64,000 bases of DNA from Phymorhynchus buccinoides (Eukaryota > Mollusca > Gastropoda > Neogastropoda > Raphitomidae): assembly GCA_017654935.2 (NCBI GenBank), contig CM065710.1:7447935-7511934 (forward strand). The letters run 5' to 3'. Position numbers and translations under genes: made by a program. This document shows, piece after piece, positions 11,019 to 20,819 of the stretch. Numbering within the stretch: position 1 is the stretch's first letter; each line of letters begins with the position of its first letter. A model generated the notes under the pieces. The model worked only from the letters and a program-made list of their open reading frames with translations. It made no database searches and was not told the DNA's origin.

Positions 11019-11349
11019 GTAAGTGTGGAGTCAAGTCAAATCAAGACTACTTTTATTATCTCACTTAGGAGAACTTTGGTTGCGGGTGCAACACACACAC
11101 CCAGCACCACGAAAGGGACATCAAGTCGCTGGGCTAGTTTCTCACAACAGGCTTGCAAAGTCAAAAATCTCATTTAAAAAAAATCAACTTTGAGTTATGG
11201 GTAATTTCGTGCTCTCTAACATCTCTTATATCCATAAAGGGTAATCTTTAATATGAGCTCTAAATATTCCAAAATAATATTATTATTATTGATGAAAATG
11301 ACACCAAGTACAAAGATGATTTTACAGTGATGTCGTTAATGGTGATAAT

Positions 11350-11990
11350 AATAATTATGTGAAGGTGATGATGATGATGATGGTGATTATGATGATGATG
11401 ATGATGATGATGATGATGGTGATTATGACAATACCGATGATGATGATGATCACCGTGATGATGATGATGATCATAATCATGATGATGCTTATGATGATGA
11501 TGTTGATTACGATGATTATGAAAATACAATTGACAGTGATAATGATGGTGATGATAATCATCGTCAGCACCATCATGACGATGATAATGATGATGGTGTT
11601 GATGACGATGATGGTGATATGACAATGCCGATGACAGTGATAATGATAATGATGATAATCACTACAATGACGATTATGATAACGACGATGATTATGACAA
11701 TACTGATGACAGTGATATGATGATAATCACCTTGATGGTGACCATGACGATGATGATGATGATAATCACGGTGATGGTGATTATGACAATACTGATGACA
11801 GTGATATGATGATAATCACCTTGATGGTGACCATGACGATGATGATGATAATAATCACGGTGATGGTGATCATGACAATACTGATGGCAGTGATAATGAT
11901 GATGATAATCACCTTGATGGTGACCATGACGATGATGATGATGATGATGATGATAATCACGGTGATGATGACGATAATGATGATGATGAC
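11350..11990 (+). repeat. GAT/ATG trinucleotide array with an internal about 87-95-bp higher-order unit
   Basis: Imperfect GAT repeats. From about 11690 a longer unit ('gacaatactgatgacagtga', then 'aatcaccttgatggtgacca') recurs three times. The array ends 7 bp before the exon 3 acceptor, so the polypyrimidine tract of that acceptor is weak ('gatgacgtcacag'). Confidence 0.9.
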
Positions 11991-11997
11991 GTCACAG

Positions 11998-12097
11998 GTC
12001 AAGGGAACTGGTTCCGGTTTAGGAAATGACCCCATAGACGGAGAATACATCGTGTTCATCAAAGACCTCTGCCCTCATGGAGACTGCAGCAAAGATG
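11998..12097 (+). CDS. Expansin-like protein, exon 3
   Basis: A 100-nt exon, phase 0 in and phase 1 out, encoding VKGTGSGLGNDPIDGEYIVF then IKDLCPHGDCSKDG. The two cysteines and the VxVxDxCPxGxC-like strand correspond to the middle of the beta-barrel. The donor is 'gatg|gtaaga'. The acceptor has almost no pyrimidine tract because the GAT array runs up to it. Intact here but frameshifted in the contig C copy. Confidence 0.92.
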
Positions 12098-13305
12098 GTA
12101 AGAATACACACATAATACATCGTGCTCATCAAAGACCTCTGCCCTAATGGAGCTTGCAGCTAAGATGGTAAGAATACACTCATAATACATCGTGTTCATC
12201 AAAGACCTCTGTCCTAATGGAGCCTGCAGCTAAGATGGTAAGAATACACTCATAATACATCGTGTTCATCAAAGACATCTGCCCTAATGGTGACTGCAGC
12301 AAAGATGGTAAGAATACACACATAATACATAGTGTTCATCAAAGACATCTGCCCTCATGGAGCAAAGATGGTGAGAATACACACATAATACATCGTGTTC
12401 ATCATAGACCTCTGCCCTCATGGAGCAAAGATGGTAAGAATATACACATAATACATCGTGTTCATCAAAGACATCTGCCCTAATGGTGACTGCAGCAAAG
12501 ATGGTAAGAATACACACATAATACATAGTGTTCATCAAAGACATCTGCCCTCATGGAGCAAAGATGGTGAGAATACACACATAATACATCGTGTTCATCA
12601 TAGACCTCTGCCCTCATGGAGCAAAGATGGTAAGAATATACACATAATACATCGTGTTCATCAAAGACCTCTGCTCTAATGGAGCCTGCAGCAAAGATGG
12701 TAAGAATACACACATAATACATCGTGTTCATCAAAGACCTCTGCCCTAATGGAGCCTGCAGCAAAGATGGTAAGAATACACACATAATACATCGTGTTCA
12801 TCAAAGACCTCTGCCCTAATGGAGCAAAGATGGTGAGAATACACTCATAATACATCGTGTTCATCAAAGACCTCTGCCCTCATGGAGACTGCAGCAAAGA
12901 TAGTAAGAATACACATATAATACATCGTGTTCATCACAGACCTCTGCCCTAATGGAGCCTGCAGCAAAGATGGTGAGAATACACTCATAATACATCGCGT
13001 TCATCAAAGACCTCTGCCCTAATGGAGGCTGCAGCAAAGATGGTAAGAATACGCTCATAATACATCGTGTTCATCATAGACCTACGGTTGTAGTATGTGG
13101 ACCATGTTATCTTGTATTGTCTTATCAAGTGTATACTATTCGTTATTTTCTTATTTTAGTCTGTTTTATTTATATTTCAATTTGTAAAGCGCACAGAGCA
13201 TACTGATAGTGTGGATTGATAGCGCTATATCAAATAAAATCATTATTATAGACCTCTGCCCTAATGGAGCCTGCAGCAAAGATGGTAAGAATACACTCAT
13301 AATAC
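12098..13305 (+). repeat. Tandem array of exon 3 donor edge, 62-70-bp units
   Basis: About 15 units. Each repeats the 3' part of exon 3 ('atcgtgttcatcaaagacct', 'ctgccctaatgg', 'tgcagcaaagatg') followed by its donor 'gtaagaatacac'. Some units lack the 'cctgcag' segment and are 62-63 bp. Reading from the true exon into the array meets a stop in the first unit (about 12145), so the units are not ordinary coding repeats. One unit is split by an insertion at about 13080-13250. Confidence 0.93.
13080..13250 (+). mobile_element. Short retroelement-tail insertion inside the exon 3-edge array
   Basis: About 165 bp with 'tttgtaaagcgcacagagca' and 'gatagcgctatatcaaataa', a tail style common in SINE/LINE 3' ends. 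It interrupts one array unit. The sequence ATAGACCT is present on both sides (13076-13083 and about 13247-13254), which fits an 8-bp target duplication. Confidence 0.65.
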
Positions 13306-13419
13306 ACACGGAACACGCCATTGTAATACAACAATGCAATAAAGAATACTTCGTATTCCTCAAACACCTGTTATAATAGAGCATGCAGTAAATATGGTTT
13401 GAATACACATCACTTCCCC

Positions 13420-13610
13420 GTGGGGATACCGGGGGGGGGGGGGGGGGGGGGGGGGTCTTTTGTGTAAAAATAGTTCCCCCACCTTCTGGAAGCTTTGTGC
13501 TTGTAACTTCCTCTAATCTGTCACTCTCTTTGACTCTGCCTTTTCCCTTTGCTTTCTGTCATCTACTATCTTTCGGACTTATTGGTCCATTCTCCTGTCC
13601 TTTTTTCCTT
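13420..13610 (+). repeat. R1 copy preceded by a G homopolymer
   Basis: 'cccgtggggatacc' followed by about 26 G, then 'agttcccccaccttctggaa' and the R1 pyrimidine-rich block. The G tract length differs in contig C. Confidence 0.7.
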
Positions 13611-13689
13611 ATAAATGGATTTCGGCTGTATATATATTTTTTTCCGATTCATTTTTTTTCACTAAGAAATGAGGGGAAAGAATCATGTT

Positions 13690-14160
13690 TGTGAGTGCCT
13701 TTCAATTTCGTTGATGAAGGTGGGTAGAGGGAGTAGTGAGACTGTGACGCATACATTGATGACGTATTTACAAAGGTCAGGAAGAGGACACATTTGTTTT
13801 TCTTGTAACAAGGAGGAACCACAAATGACGTTACCATAGGAGTTTTTAAAATTTTAATTATAACCCAGTTGTTATTATGGGTGGGTGGAGGGAGTGGTGA
13901 GACTGTGATGCATACACTGGTGACGTATTTGGAGTGGTCACCAGGAGGACAATTTTTTTTTATTGTAACCTTGGAGCCAATCCTGTTGGGAACCAAAAGT
14001 AACTTTACTATAGCAGGTTTTTTTAATATTATAACCGAGTTGCTACTATCCGAGGTCTATTTAGTAATGAAACAGTAGACCTTTGGCCGGGAACCAGTGC
14101 TTTCCTTTACTGTAACCGAAATTTCTTATAACCGAGTTTATTATAAACGAGGAGTACTGT
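13690..14160 (+). repeat. Duplicated segment of a pogo/Tigger-like terminal repeat
   Basis: Two imperfect tandem copies (13709-13870 and 13875-14045) of 'gggtggagggagtggtgaga' followed by 'gacgtatttac...gga'. The right end reads 'aacgaggagtactg' + TA. CAGTACTCC-type ends next to TA resemble pogo/Tigger termini, but no transposase is present. The same segment is inverted at 63510-64000. Confidence 0.55.
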
Positions 14161-14805
14161 ATATTATACTGCATTGTATTGTACTGTATTGTATTGTACT
14201 ATAATATACTGCATTATATTGTACTGCATTGCATTGTACTGTATTATACTGCATTGTATTGCATTGTACTGTACTGTATTCCAGGCAGTGTGGACTTTGC
14301 TCTCAATGGGGATGGTCGCTGGGACATAGACATTCAGGCAGTGCAGTGTGTGTTGTATTGTACTGTACTGTATTGTACTGTATTCCAGGCAGTGTGGACT
14401 TTGCTCTCAATGGGGATGGTCGCTGGGACATAGACATTCAGGCAGTGCAGTGTGTGTTGTATTGTACTGTACTGTATTGTACTGTATTCCAAGCAGTGTG
14501 GACTTTGCCCTCTATGGGGATGGTCGCTGGGACATAGACATTCAGGCAGTGCAGTGTGTGTTGTATTGTACTGTACTGTATTGTACTGTATTCCAGGCAG
14601 TGTGGACTTTGCTCTCAATGGGGATGGTCGCTGGGACATAGACATTCAGGCAGTGCAGTGTGTGTTTGTATTGTATTGTACTGTATTGTACTGTATTTCA
14701 GGCAGTGTGGACTTTGCTGTCAATGGGGATGGTCGCTGGGACATAGAAATTCAGGCAGTGCAGTGTGTGTTGTATTGTACTGTACTGTACTGTACTGTAT
14801 TTCAG
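14160..14805 (+). repeat. Tandem array of exon 4 acceptor edge, 104-bp units, five partial copies
   Basis: Pseudo-exon starts at 14285, 14389, 14493, 14597 and 14702 precede the real exon at 14806. Each unit holds the tract 'tgtattgtactgtatt', the acceptor 'ccag' or 'tcag', and the first about 65 nt of exon 4 (SVDFALNGDGRWDIDIQAVQ), then returns to the intron tract. 104 bp is not a multiple of 3, so use of an upstream acceptor shifts frame and meets a stop in the next unit. Confidence 0.94.
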
Positions 14806-14950
14806 GCAGTGTGGACTTTGCTGTCAACGGGGATGGTCGCTGGGACATAGAAATTCAGGCAGTGCAGTGTCCAGTGGCCGACAACAAACTGCAGTATTCC
14901 TTCCAGGGTTCAAACCCCTGGTACATCAAACTGCAAGTAGCCAACTACAG
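14806..14950 (+). CDS. Expansin-like protein, exon 4 (end of barrel, start of CBM63-like domain)
   Basis: A 145-nt exon, phase 1 in and phase 2 out, acceptor 'gtatttcag' and donor 'acag|gtcagt'. It encodes GSVDFAVNGDGRWDIEIQAV then QCPVADNKLQYSFQGSN and PWYIKLQVANYR. The VDF strand is in the position of the HFD motif of plant expansins, whose Asp is essential for wall loosening; here the preceding His is replaced. The YSFQGSNPWYIKLQVANYR stretch matches the start of the expansin C-terminal (CBM63/pollen allergen-like) domain, which binds cellulose by aromatic residues. Confidence 0.92.
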
Positions 14951-15059
14951 GTCAGTAATTGTCCGTCTGTCTGTGTCAGTTTGTCCGTCTGTAGACTGTC
15001 TGTCCCTGCTAGGCTAGACGCCCAGTCCGGTTCAGTTGACGAAGGTCAGCCGCAGGATT

Positions 15060-15370
15060 GATTGATTGATTGAATTTATAGTCTGTTCACAACAATGGTC
15101 ATATTAGACTTAAATATGTAAATTAATTCATTAAGCAAAAGAAAAGAAGAACAAAAAACAAATATTGAATTAAAATGGTGAAAAGTGTGTGTGTGTATGA
15201 ATGTGTGTGTTTGTGTGTGTAAGTGTATGTGTGTGTGTACGCGTGCGTATGTGTGTGTGTGCGAGTGTGTATGAATGTGTGTGTGTGTGTAAGTGTATGT
15301 ATGTGTGTGTGTGTGTGTGTGTGTATGTGTGTGCGTGTGCGTGTGCGCATATGTATGTGAGTGTGTTCAG
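15060..15370 (+). repeat. TG/TA-rich microsatellite in intron 4
   Basis: Imperfect TG tract with ATG, AAG and CG interruptions from about 15185 to 15365, preceded by an AT-rich segment with (ATTG)n at 15058-15072. No gene seen. Confidence 0.85.
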
Positions 15371-15429
15371 CAGCAGGATCCCCACAGCTTGTCCCGCAGC
15401 GCCACAGGCCTGGGCCATCATTTATACTT

Positions 15430-15875
15430 CGCGTTACTATATCCGGCGATCATGCTGAGAAACACTAGTCGTCCCTACGTGCAACGAACGATGCTGAATA
15501 TGACTACATTGTGTTTTTTCTTGTTGCAGACTGCACCCTGAGCTATCCAGCAATCTTGTTCAGAAACACTATGCCTTCCTACGTGCAACGAACGATGCTG
15601 AAAATGACCACATTGTTTGTTGTGTTTTGCAGACGGCCCCCTGTGCTATCCAGCAATCAAGTTCAGAAACACTCGACCTTCCTACGTGCAACGAACGATG
15701 CTGAAAATGACCACATTGTTGTTGTTTGTTTGCAAACTGCCCCCTCTGCAAGTGTAGAGTGGCACAGTGGTAACGCGTTCGCTTCGTGTCGAGTAAACCC
15801 GAGTTCGAACCTGCATGGGTACAGGGGATTCTTCCTCTCACTTTACACTACTAGGCCTTACGGTCTGAATGTGGA

Positions 15876-15906
<31 letters not shown>

Positions 15907-16344
15907 CGTGTGCCCATGCACGTAGCACACGTTAAACCCAGTGGCAACGAAAAAGTTGTCACTTGGTCAAACTTTACACCACCCCCATTTCCTTCCTCAT
16001 CAATCACATACAAAAAATGTTTTTTAATGGGTGGCGCGCCTCTGGCTGCGACGCGCTCTCCATGTGGGAGCAACCCGAATTTCACAGAGATGCCTCTGTG
16101 ACTATAAAGTACCCAATACATATACAATTTTTAAAAACCTCTGCTATCCGGCAATCATGTTCAGAAACAGTAGACCTTCCTACGTGCAACGAACGGTGCT
16201 GAAAATGACTACATTGTTTGTTGTTTTTGGCAGAAATCCCCCTGTGCTGTCTGGCAATCCTGTTCAGAAACACTAGACCTTCCTGCGTGCAACGAACGAT
16301 GCTGAAAATGACCACATTGTGTTGTTGCTGTTTGTTTGTTGCAG
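15430..16344 (+). repeat. Array of exon 5 acceptor edge, about 110-bp units
   Basis: About five imperfect units. Each has 'ctatccagcaatc' , 'ttcagaaacact', 'cctacgtgcaacgaacgatg', 'tgaaaatgaccacattgt', then an acceptor 'ttgcag' and the exon start 'actgcccc'. Pseudo-acceptors lie near 15531, 15632, 15735 (mutated) and 16234, before the real one at 16344. A SINE (15750-16137) interrupts the array. Confidence 0.9.
15750..16137 (+). mobile_element. tRNA-derived SINE with 7-bp target duplication
   Basis: A tRNA-like head with box A-like 'ggcacagtggtaacgcg' and box B 'gagttcgaacc' (15759-15815), then a conserved-looking body ('tctttcggatgagacg', 'taaaccgaggtcccgtgtg') and an A-rich tail. CCTCTGC is present at 15743-15749 and 16138-16144. 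The body has the style of the conserved central domains of metazoan SINE superfamilies, but I cannot assign which one. Contig C copy lacks 4 bp in the box B region. Confidence 0.85.
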
Positions 16345-16520
16345 ACTGCCCCCTAACGAGGTGTCCATTCAGAGGAACGGTCAGTGGGAGTCGCTGGACA
16401 AGTCCAAGGACGGCTACTGGCTGCTGTCGGACAGGGTGGAAATTACCAACACCCAAAACATCCCCGTCAGAGTGACCGCCATTAACGGGGAGCAACTCCA
16501 GGACACCATCCCTCAGCTAG
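16345..16520 (+). CDS. Expansin-like protein, exon 5 (CBM63-like domain)
   Basis: A 176-nt exon, phase 2 in and phase 1 out, acceptor 'tttgttgcag' and donor 'ctag|gtgggt'. It encodes LPPNEVSIQRNGQWESLDKS, KDGYWLLSDRVEITNTQNIP and VRVTAINGEQLQDTIPQL. The tryptophans (QWESL, YWLL) and the 'PVRVTAINGEQLQDTI' strand correspond to the beta-sandwich of the expansin C-terminal domain (PFxVRxTxxxGxxxxD in plants). A third copy of this exon lies inverted at 63215-63390. Confidence 0.92.
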
Positions 16521-16724
16521 GTGGGTTCTCTTTCCCTTATCAACGCTAAAGGGGCCATCCACACTGCGTAAGATTCGATCCCAATGTGATCCGATTGCGA
16601 ATTCATTTTGTGAAGCATGATTCTCGTGAAATTCTACTGTGTAAAATGAATCTGACGAAATCCTACTAGTTTTGTTCACAATATATTTTGTAGTCCCCCG
16701 TACACGAATCTGATTAAATATCTA

Positions 16725-16938
16725 GGGGAAGACGGGGTAAAAAGTGCATGGGCAGGTAAGAAGCCCATCCCAATTATCTCATGAAATAAAGAAAATTTCA
16801 GTCAAATTTGCCCATGAGACGAATGCTAGACATTAACGCTCGTCTCATGGGCAAAATGAGACTGAAATTTGCTTCATTTCATGAGATAATTGGGGTGGGC
16901 TTCTTACCCGCCCATGCGCTTTTTACCCCGTCTTCCCC
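16725..16938. mobile_element. Palindromic 214-bp MITE flanked by TA
   Basis: Ends GGGGAAGACGGGGTAAAAAG and its complement, arms of about 95 bp forming one long hairpin, TA on both sides (16723-16724 and 16939-16940). The fit is to a Tc1/mariner-superfamily MITE. Almost identical to the copy 660 bp away at 17599. Confidence 0.9.
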
Positions 16939-17019
16939 TATTTAAAAAAAAAAATCATCAGACATTTTATTTGATTCGTGTATCGTCTTCTTCTTCTTCG
17001 ATCACTCAGTTTCCTGTCA

Positions 17020-17295
17020 ATTATGAGCGCAGATGCGTCATGCTGCCGTCATGCGCCTAAGTAAGAAATAATTAGGCCCAGCAAGTCCGACTTCGGCTGG
17101 AGGAAATTTTTTTGAAAGCGTTTCTTGAAAAAAGGCAAGAGAATGGACCGGAAAGGCAGAAAATATAGATGACAGCATGCACATGGAAAAAGGCAGTCAT
17201 ACAGGGTGACAGATTGTAGAGGAAGTTACAAGCACAGAACTTCCAGAAGGTGGGGGAACTATTTATACAAAAGACCCCCCGGTATCCCCACGAGG
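17020..17295 (-). repeat. R1 copy, inverted
   Basis: Reads on the minus strand as the R1 block from 'cgtggggatacc' through 'agttcccccaccttctgg' to 'agcatgacgcatctgcgctc'. Lies in intron 5 of the expansin-like gene. Confidence 0.7.
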
Positions 17296-17399
17296 GGTAT
17301 TGGTGTGTAGTCTACATGAGCACAGTGAACAAAAATAGTAGACATCGTGAAAATTGGATCGCATCATAATTTGCAGTGTAATGGTCCATCTTCACATCT

Positions 17400-17500
17400 T
17401 GGCGGCCATGTTTGCAAAACGTTTGAAGAAAGATGGGGCTGGTTTTCGCACACGACTTACTCCAGTCACGACTGAAATTGAGAACCGTATGTGCGGGAAT
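17400..17500 (+). repeat. Short dispersed repeat, 'gaagaaagatggggctgg' segment
   Basis: 'gaagaaagatggggctggtt', then 'tccagtcacgactgaaattg' matches, inverted and split by an AAC microsatellite, the sequence at 63105-63165 and 62868-62885. Class unknown. Confidence 0.5.
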
Positions 17501-17598
17501 AAGATCAGTATTATGTGTAATAATTGTCTCCCTTAGATTTGGGCTGTTCTGTATATTGTTGTTTTTATGCGTTAATCTGTTTGACTTCAGTACGAGTA

Positions 17599-17812
17599 GG
17601 GGAAGACGGGGTAAAAAGCGCATGGGCGGGTAAGAAGCCCACCCCAATTATCTCATGAAATAAAGAAAATTTCAGTCAAATTTGCCCATGAGACGAATGC
17701 TAGACATTAACGCTCGTCTCATGGGCAAAATGAGACTGAAATTTGCTTCATTTCATGAGATAATTGGGGTGGGCTTCTTACCCGCCCATGCGCTTTTTAC
17801 CCCGTCTTCCCC
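17599..17812. mobile_element. Palindromic 214-bp MITE flanked by TA, second copy
   Basis: Same length and ends as 16725-16938, with TA at 17597-17598 and 17813-17814. The near identity of two neighbouring copies suggests recent activity or a local duplication. Confidence 0.9.
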
Positions 17813-17829
17813 TATGTGTCAGTTTGTTG

Positions 17830-18199
<370 letters not shown>

Positions 18200-18309
18200 G
18201 CGGAGTAGGGTTTTGTGCAGTAGGAATTTGTGCGCACGCTTATACACATACACACACAGAGTTTCTGACGAACGAAGATGAATTATTATCTTTTTTTTAA
18301 TTGTTTCAG

Positions 18310-18380
18310 TGAACGGAAAGCTGATGAACGGCCTGGAATGTGTACAGTTCGCCCTGGATCCCAATTTACCCTCCGTGTAA
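18310..18380 (+). CDS. Expansin-like protein, last coding exon
   Basis: A 71-nt coding part, phase 1 in, acceptor 'ttaattgtttcag', encoding VNGKLMNGLECVQFALDPNL then PSV-stop (TAA at 18378-18380). A cysteine near the C-terminus is present. Joined exons (53, 150, 100, 145, 176, 71 nt) give about 231 residues, the usual size for a two-domain expansin without its signal peptide. No strong AATAAA was found nearby. Confidence 0.88.
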
Positions 18381-18478
18381 TTAACTAATTCATTAATTGA
18401 GTAATTTATTCACCCCATAAAAATAATTTTTAAAAAGTATATATAATTCACCTTTTAAGAGGCCAGCCACACGTCCAC

Positions 18479-18543
18479 TAAAATCGTACGACTGTACGAT
18501 ACGATTCGATCACCGAATCGTATCGTACAGTCGTACGATTTTA
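18479..18543. repeat. Perfect 30-bp inverted repeat with 5-nt loop
   Basis: Left arm 18479-18508, loop ATCAC, right arm 18514-18543, every base paired. The arms themselves contain 'cgtacgactgtacg' palindromes. Flanking 'cacgtccac' and 'gctgacgtg' are partly complementary too. It lies 99 bp after the stop codon of the expansin-like gene, probably within its 3' UTR. Confidence 0.92.
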
Positions 18544-18599
18544 GCTGACGTGTACGTAGTTCACACAACCATTATACGGTGTCAATTCTTGCTTTCAAG

Positions 18600-20280
18600 A
18601 TGCGGTACACCTTTTACAGCAAAACTCGGTTATAAGAAAACCGAAGGGAGATTTTTTTTTTTTTTTTTTTTTTCCGAGTTTTTATACATATCCGAAACTC
18701 GGATATAAGAAAACATTTTGAAGGGTTTTTTTTATAACCGAGTTGAATGGGGGAAAAAAGAAGAAGAAAAAAGACAAACAGAAACCTAATACAAAGGGGA
18801 AATGTATGACCTAATTTGTGCACACAAAAAAGCAAAAGAAAGGATAAAAAAAAAGAGAATAGAATAGAAAATAAAAACGAAGGCAGAAGTGGCGAGTTGC
18901 ATGATGAGCGAGCAAGACAGCGGAGAGCAGATGAATGATTGGGTGTGGTGTGAGAGTAACATTAGTTGTTTAAATGTAAATTTCTGTTTCAGGTTTTTAA
19001 TTAATATTTTAATCTGGATGTATTTAAGACAATTTTCTATTTGCGTTTATTTGTACAGAGCCAATGGACAATAAAGAAACTTGCGACTTGTGACATGTTT
19101 TACATCATAAAATCAAAATACAGCAAAACTCAGTTATAAGAAAATCGAAGGGAAAGGATTTTTTGCTTCTTTACCATATCCAAGTTTTCTTATATCCGAA
19201 ACTCGGATATTATAAAACATTTTGAAGTTTTTTTCCTTATAACCAAATTGAATGGGGGAAAAGGGGAAAGAGAAAAGAAAAGACAGACAGAAAAACAAAA
19301 CGAAGAGAAAATCCTTTTTCCTAATTTGGTGCATGTCTTACATCATAATATAAAATCAAAATAGTCTACTAAGAAGAATATTCAAAGGTGTCTACAACCA
19401 CTCAACTAATAAGCATTTTTTCGGTCTTTTTACCGTTATCAAATTTCTTGTACTGAACTATTACCATTTACTGTCCACCCATGCAGCTTTTCATCAACCG
19501 TCTGCTTTGGATTTTTGTCCACATATTCAATTATTTGTATTTATCGTCTTAAAGAAATGGATTGCCTTTTCCTCTCTGCCATTGCTGCTGAAAATAAAAG
19601 GATGGACAGCATCTCTACCACAAACCTACAGGCACTCATATTTTTTCTGCTCAATATTTATTTTGCACAGAATACTGAAGGAAAGTATGAAATAAAGGAC
19701 CCAAAACAACTCAATTAGTCTTGCAATCAAGTGTCTGTACTGTTCAGAATGTCTGTGACGCAACTGGTATGAGGTAAACTTTCCCTTTTTGGAATTACTT
19801 CAATTTTCTCAGAACATCCTTTCAGTTCAGGTCCAACTCACTTTTAAAGACACACTGACACAACACGATTAAGTCCCGGTTTTTTCTCGGTAGCTGTTAA
19901 CCACACACAAATTCCCCCAACTTCAAATTGAGACTGCTCTTTAAAACGATAATTCGTTTTCAATTTGGGGGCATTTATATGGGAGTCAAACCTGGTCAAA
20001 ATAAGACTTCTTACCAGCTATAAGAGGGAAAACACGTGGAACCCGTGATTTTGACACATGATCTGGTGGGTCTTTAAGAGAATGTTGTCAATGGTAATTC
20101 GCTTATAAGAAAACAGAACTCGCTTATAAGAAAATGAACTGCAAGCCAACTCTCTTGTATGACATAATTTTTATTATATCCAAGTTTCCATTGCGGATGG
20201 GAGAAGGAATTTGCTTGCTTATAACCAAGTTTTCTTATAAGCGAGTTTCTTTTATCTGAGTTTTGATAACAGATAACGGA
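18600..20280. repeat. AT-rich region of 'cggttataagaaa' repeats (pogo/Tigger-like ends)
   Basis: TA followed by CAGCAAAACTCGGTTATAAG occurs at about 18616 and, slightly changed, at 19119. Inverted relatives ('ttataaccgagtt', 'cttataagcgagtttct') are at 18738, 19240 and 20218-20240, with further partial units at 20100-20140. The pattern suggests one or two decayed pogo/Tigger-type elements. No transposase frame is recognisable. Small frames at 19507-19718 are unassigned. Confidence 0.5.
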
Positions 20281-20284
20281 AGTG

Positions 20285-20462
20285 TCGCCATCTTAGTCCT
20301 TATTTGTGTGTAAACAAAGTGAAAATGTTATCTAAATGTGTAAAGAAAACATCCAGATGTTATAAATACAGTTTAGATAAGTTTCGAATTGGAACAGCCA
20401 AATACGCAGCATCGATCTGGCATTTTTCAAAAAAAGGTAAGGACTAAGATATGGCGCTCCTT
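20285..20462. mobile_element. Short element with inverted ends 'gccatcttagtcctta'
   Basis: Left 'cgccatcttagtccttattt' at about 20286, right 'aaggactaagatatggcg' ending near 20458: inverted ends of about 16 bp with one 2-bp interruption. The interior holds a short frame (KMLSKCVKKTSRCYKYSLDK) that stays open longer in the contig C copy, where a homopolymer is one base shorter. MITE or cut-down transposon. Confidence 0.55.
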
Positions 20463-20569
20463 GTGGCCGGATATGACGACACGTGGGTACCAGCCATTCC
20501 CAGGTCGCTGCAATGACATTTGAAATGGTTCTGTGCAGCAGTTTGCAAAATACTACGCAAGCTTGAACG

Positions 20570-20725
20570 ACTGCATGTCCCGTGGGGGAATCTTTTTATA
20601 CAAATAGTTCCCCCACCCTCTGGAGGTTCTGTGCTAATAGCTTCAGCTGATGTATTACTCTTCGCTGCCTTTTCATATTCTTATTATTGTTTTTTTGCAT
20701 CGTTGGCCCATTCTCCTGCCCCCCC

Positions 20726-20756
<31 letters not shown>

Positions 20757-20760
20757 ACAC
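20570..20760 (+). repeat. R1-like fragment with C homopolymer and CA tract
   Basis: 'caaatagttcccccaccctc' marks a diverged R1. A run of about 24 C followed by CA repeats is at 20718-20760. Confidence 0.65.
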
Positions 20761-20819
20761 TAAAAAGTCCAAATAATTGTCTCCTTTGAACTCCAAAATT
20801 GGAATGTGGCGTCTGAATG

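Noticed and set aside
12262..13058. Cys-rich repeat proteins read from the exon 3-edge array
   Set aside because: Frames cross donor sites and shift between 62- and 70-bp units; they are shadows of the array.
15759..15830. Functional tRNA gene
   Set aside because: Box A- and B-like motifs are present but the arms do not make a clean cloverleaf, and the sequence continues into a SINE body with target duplication.
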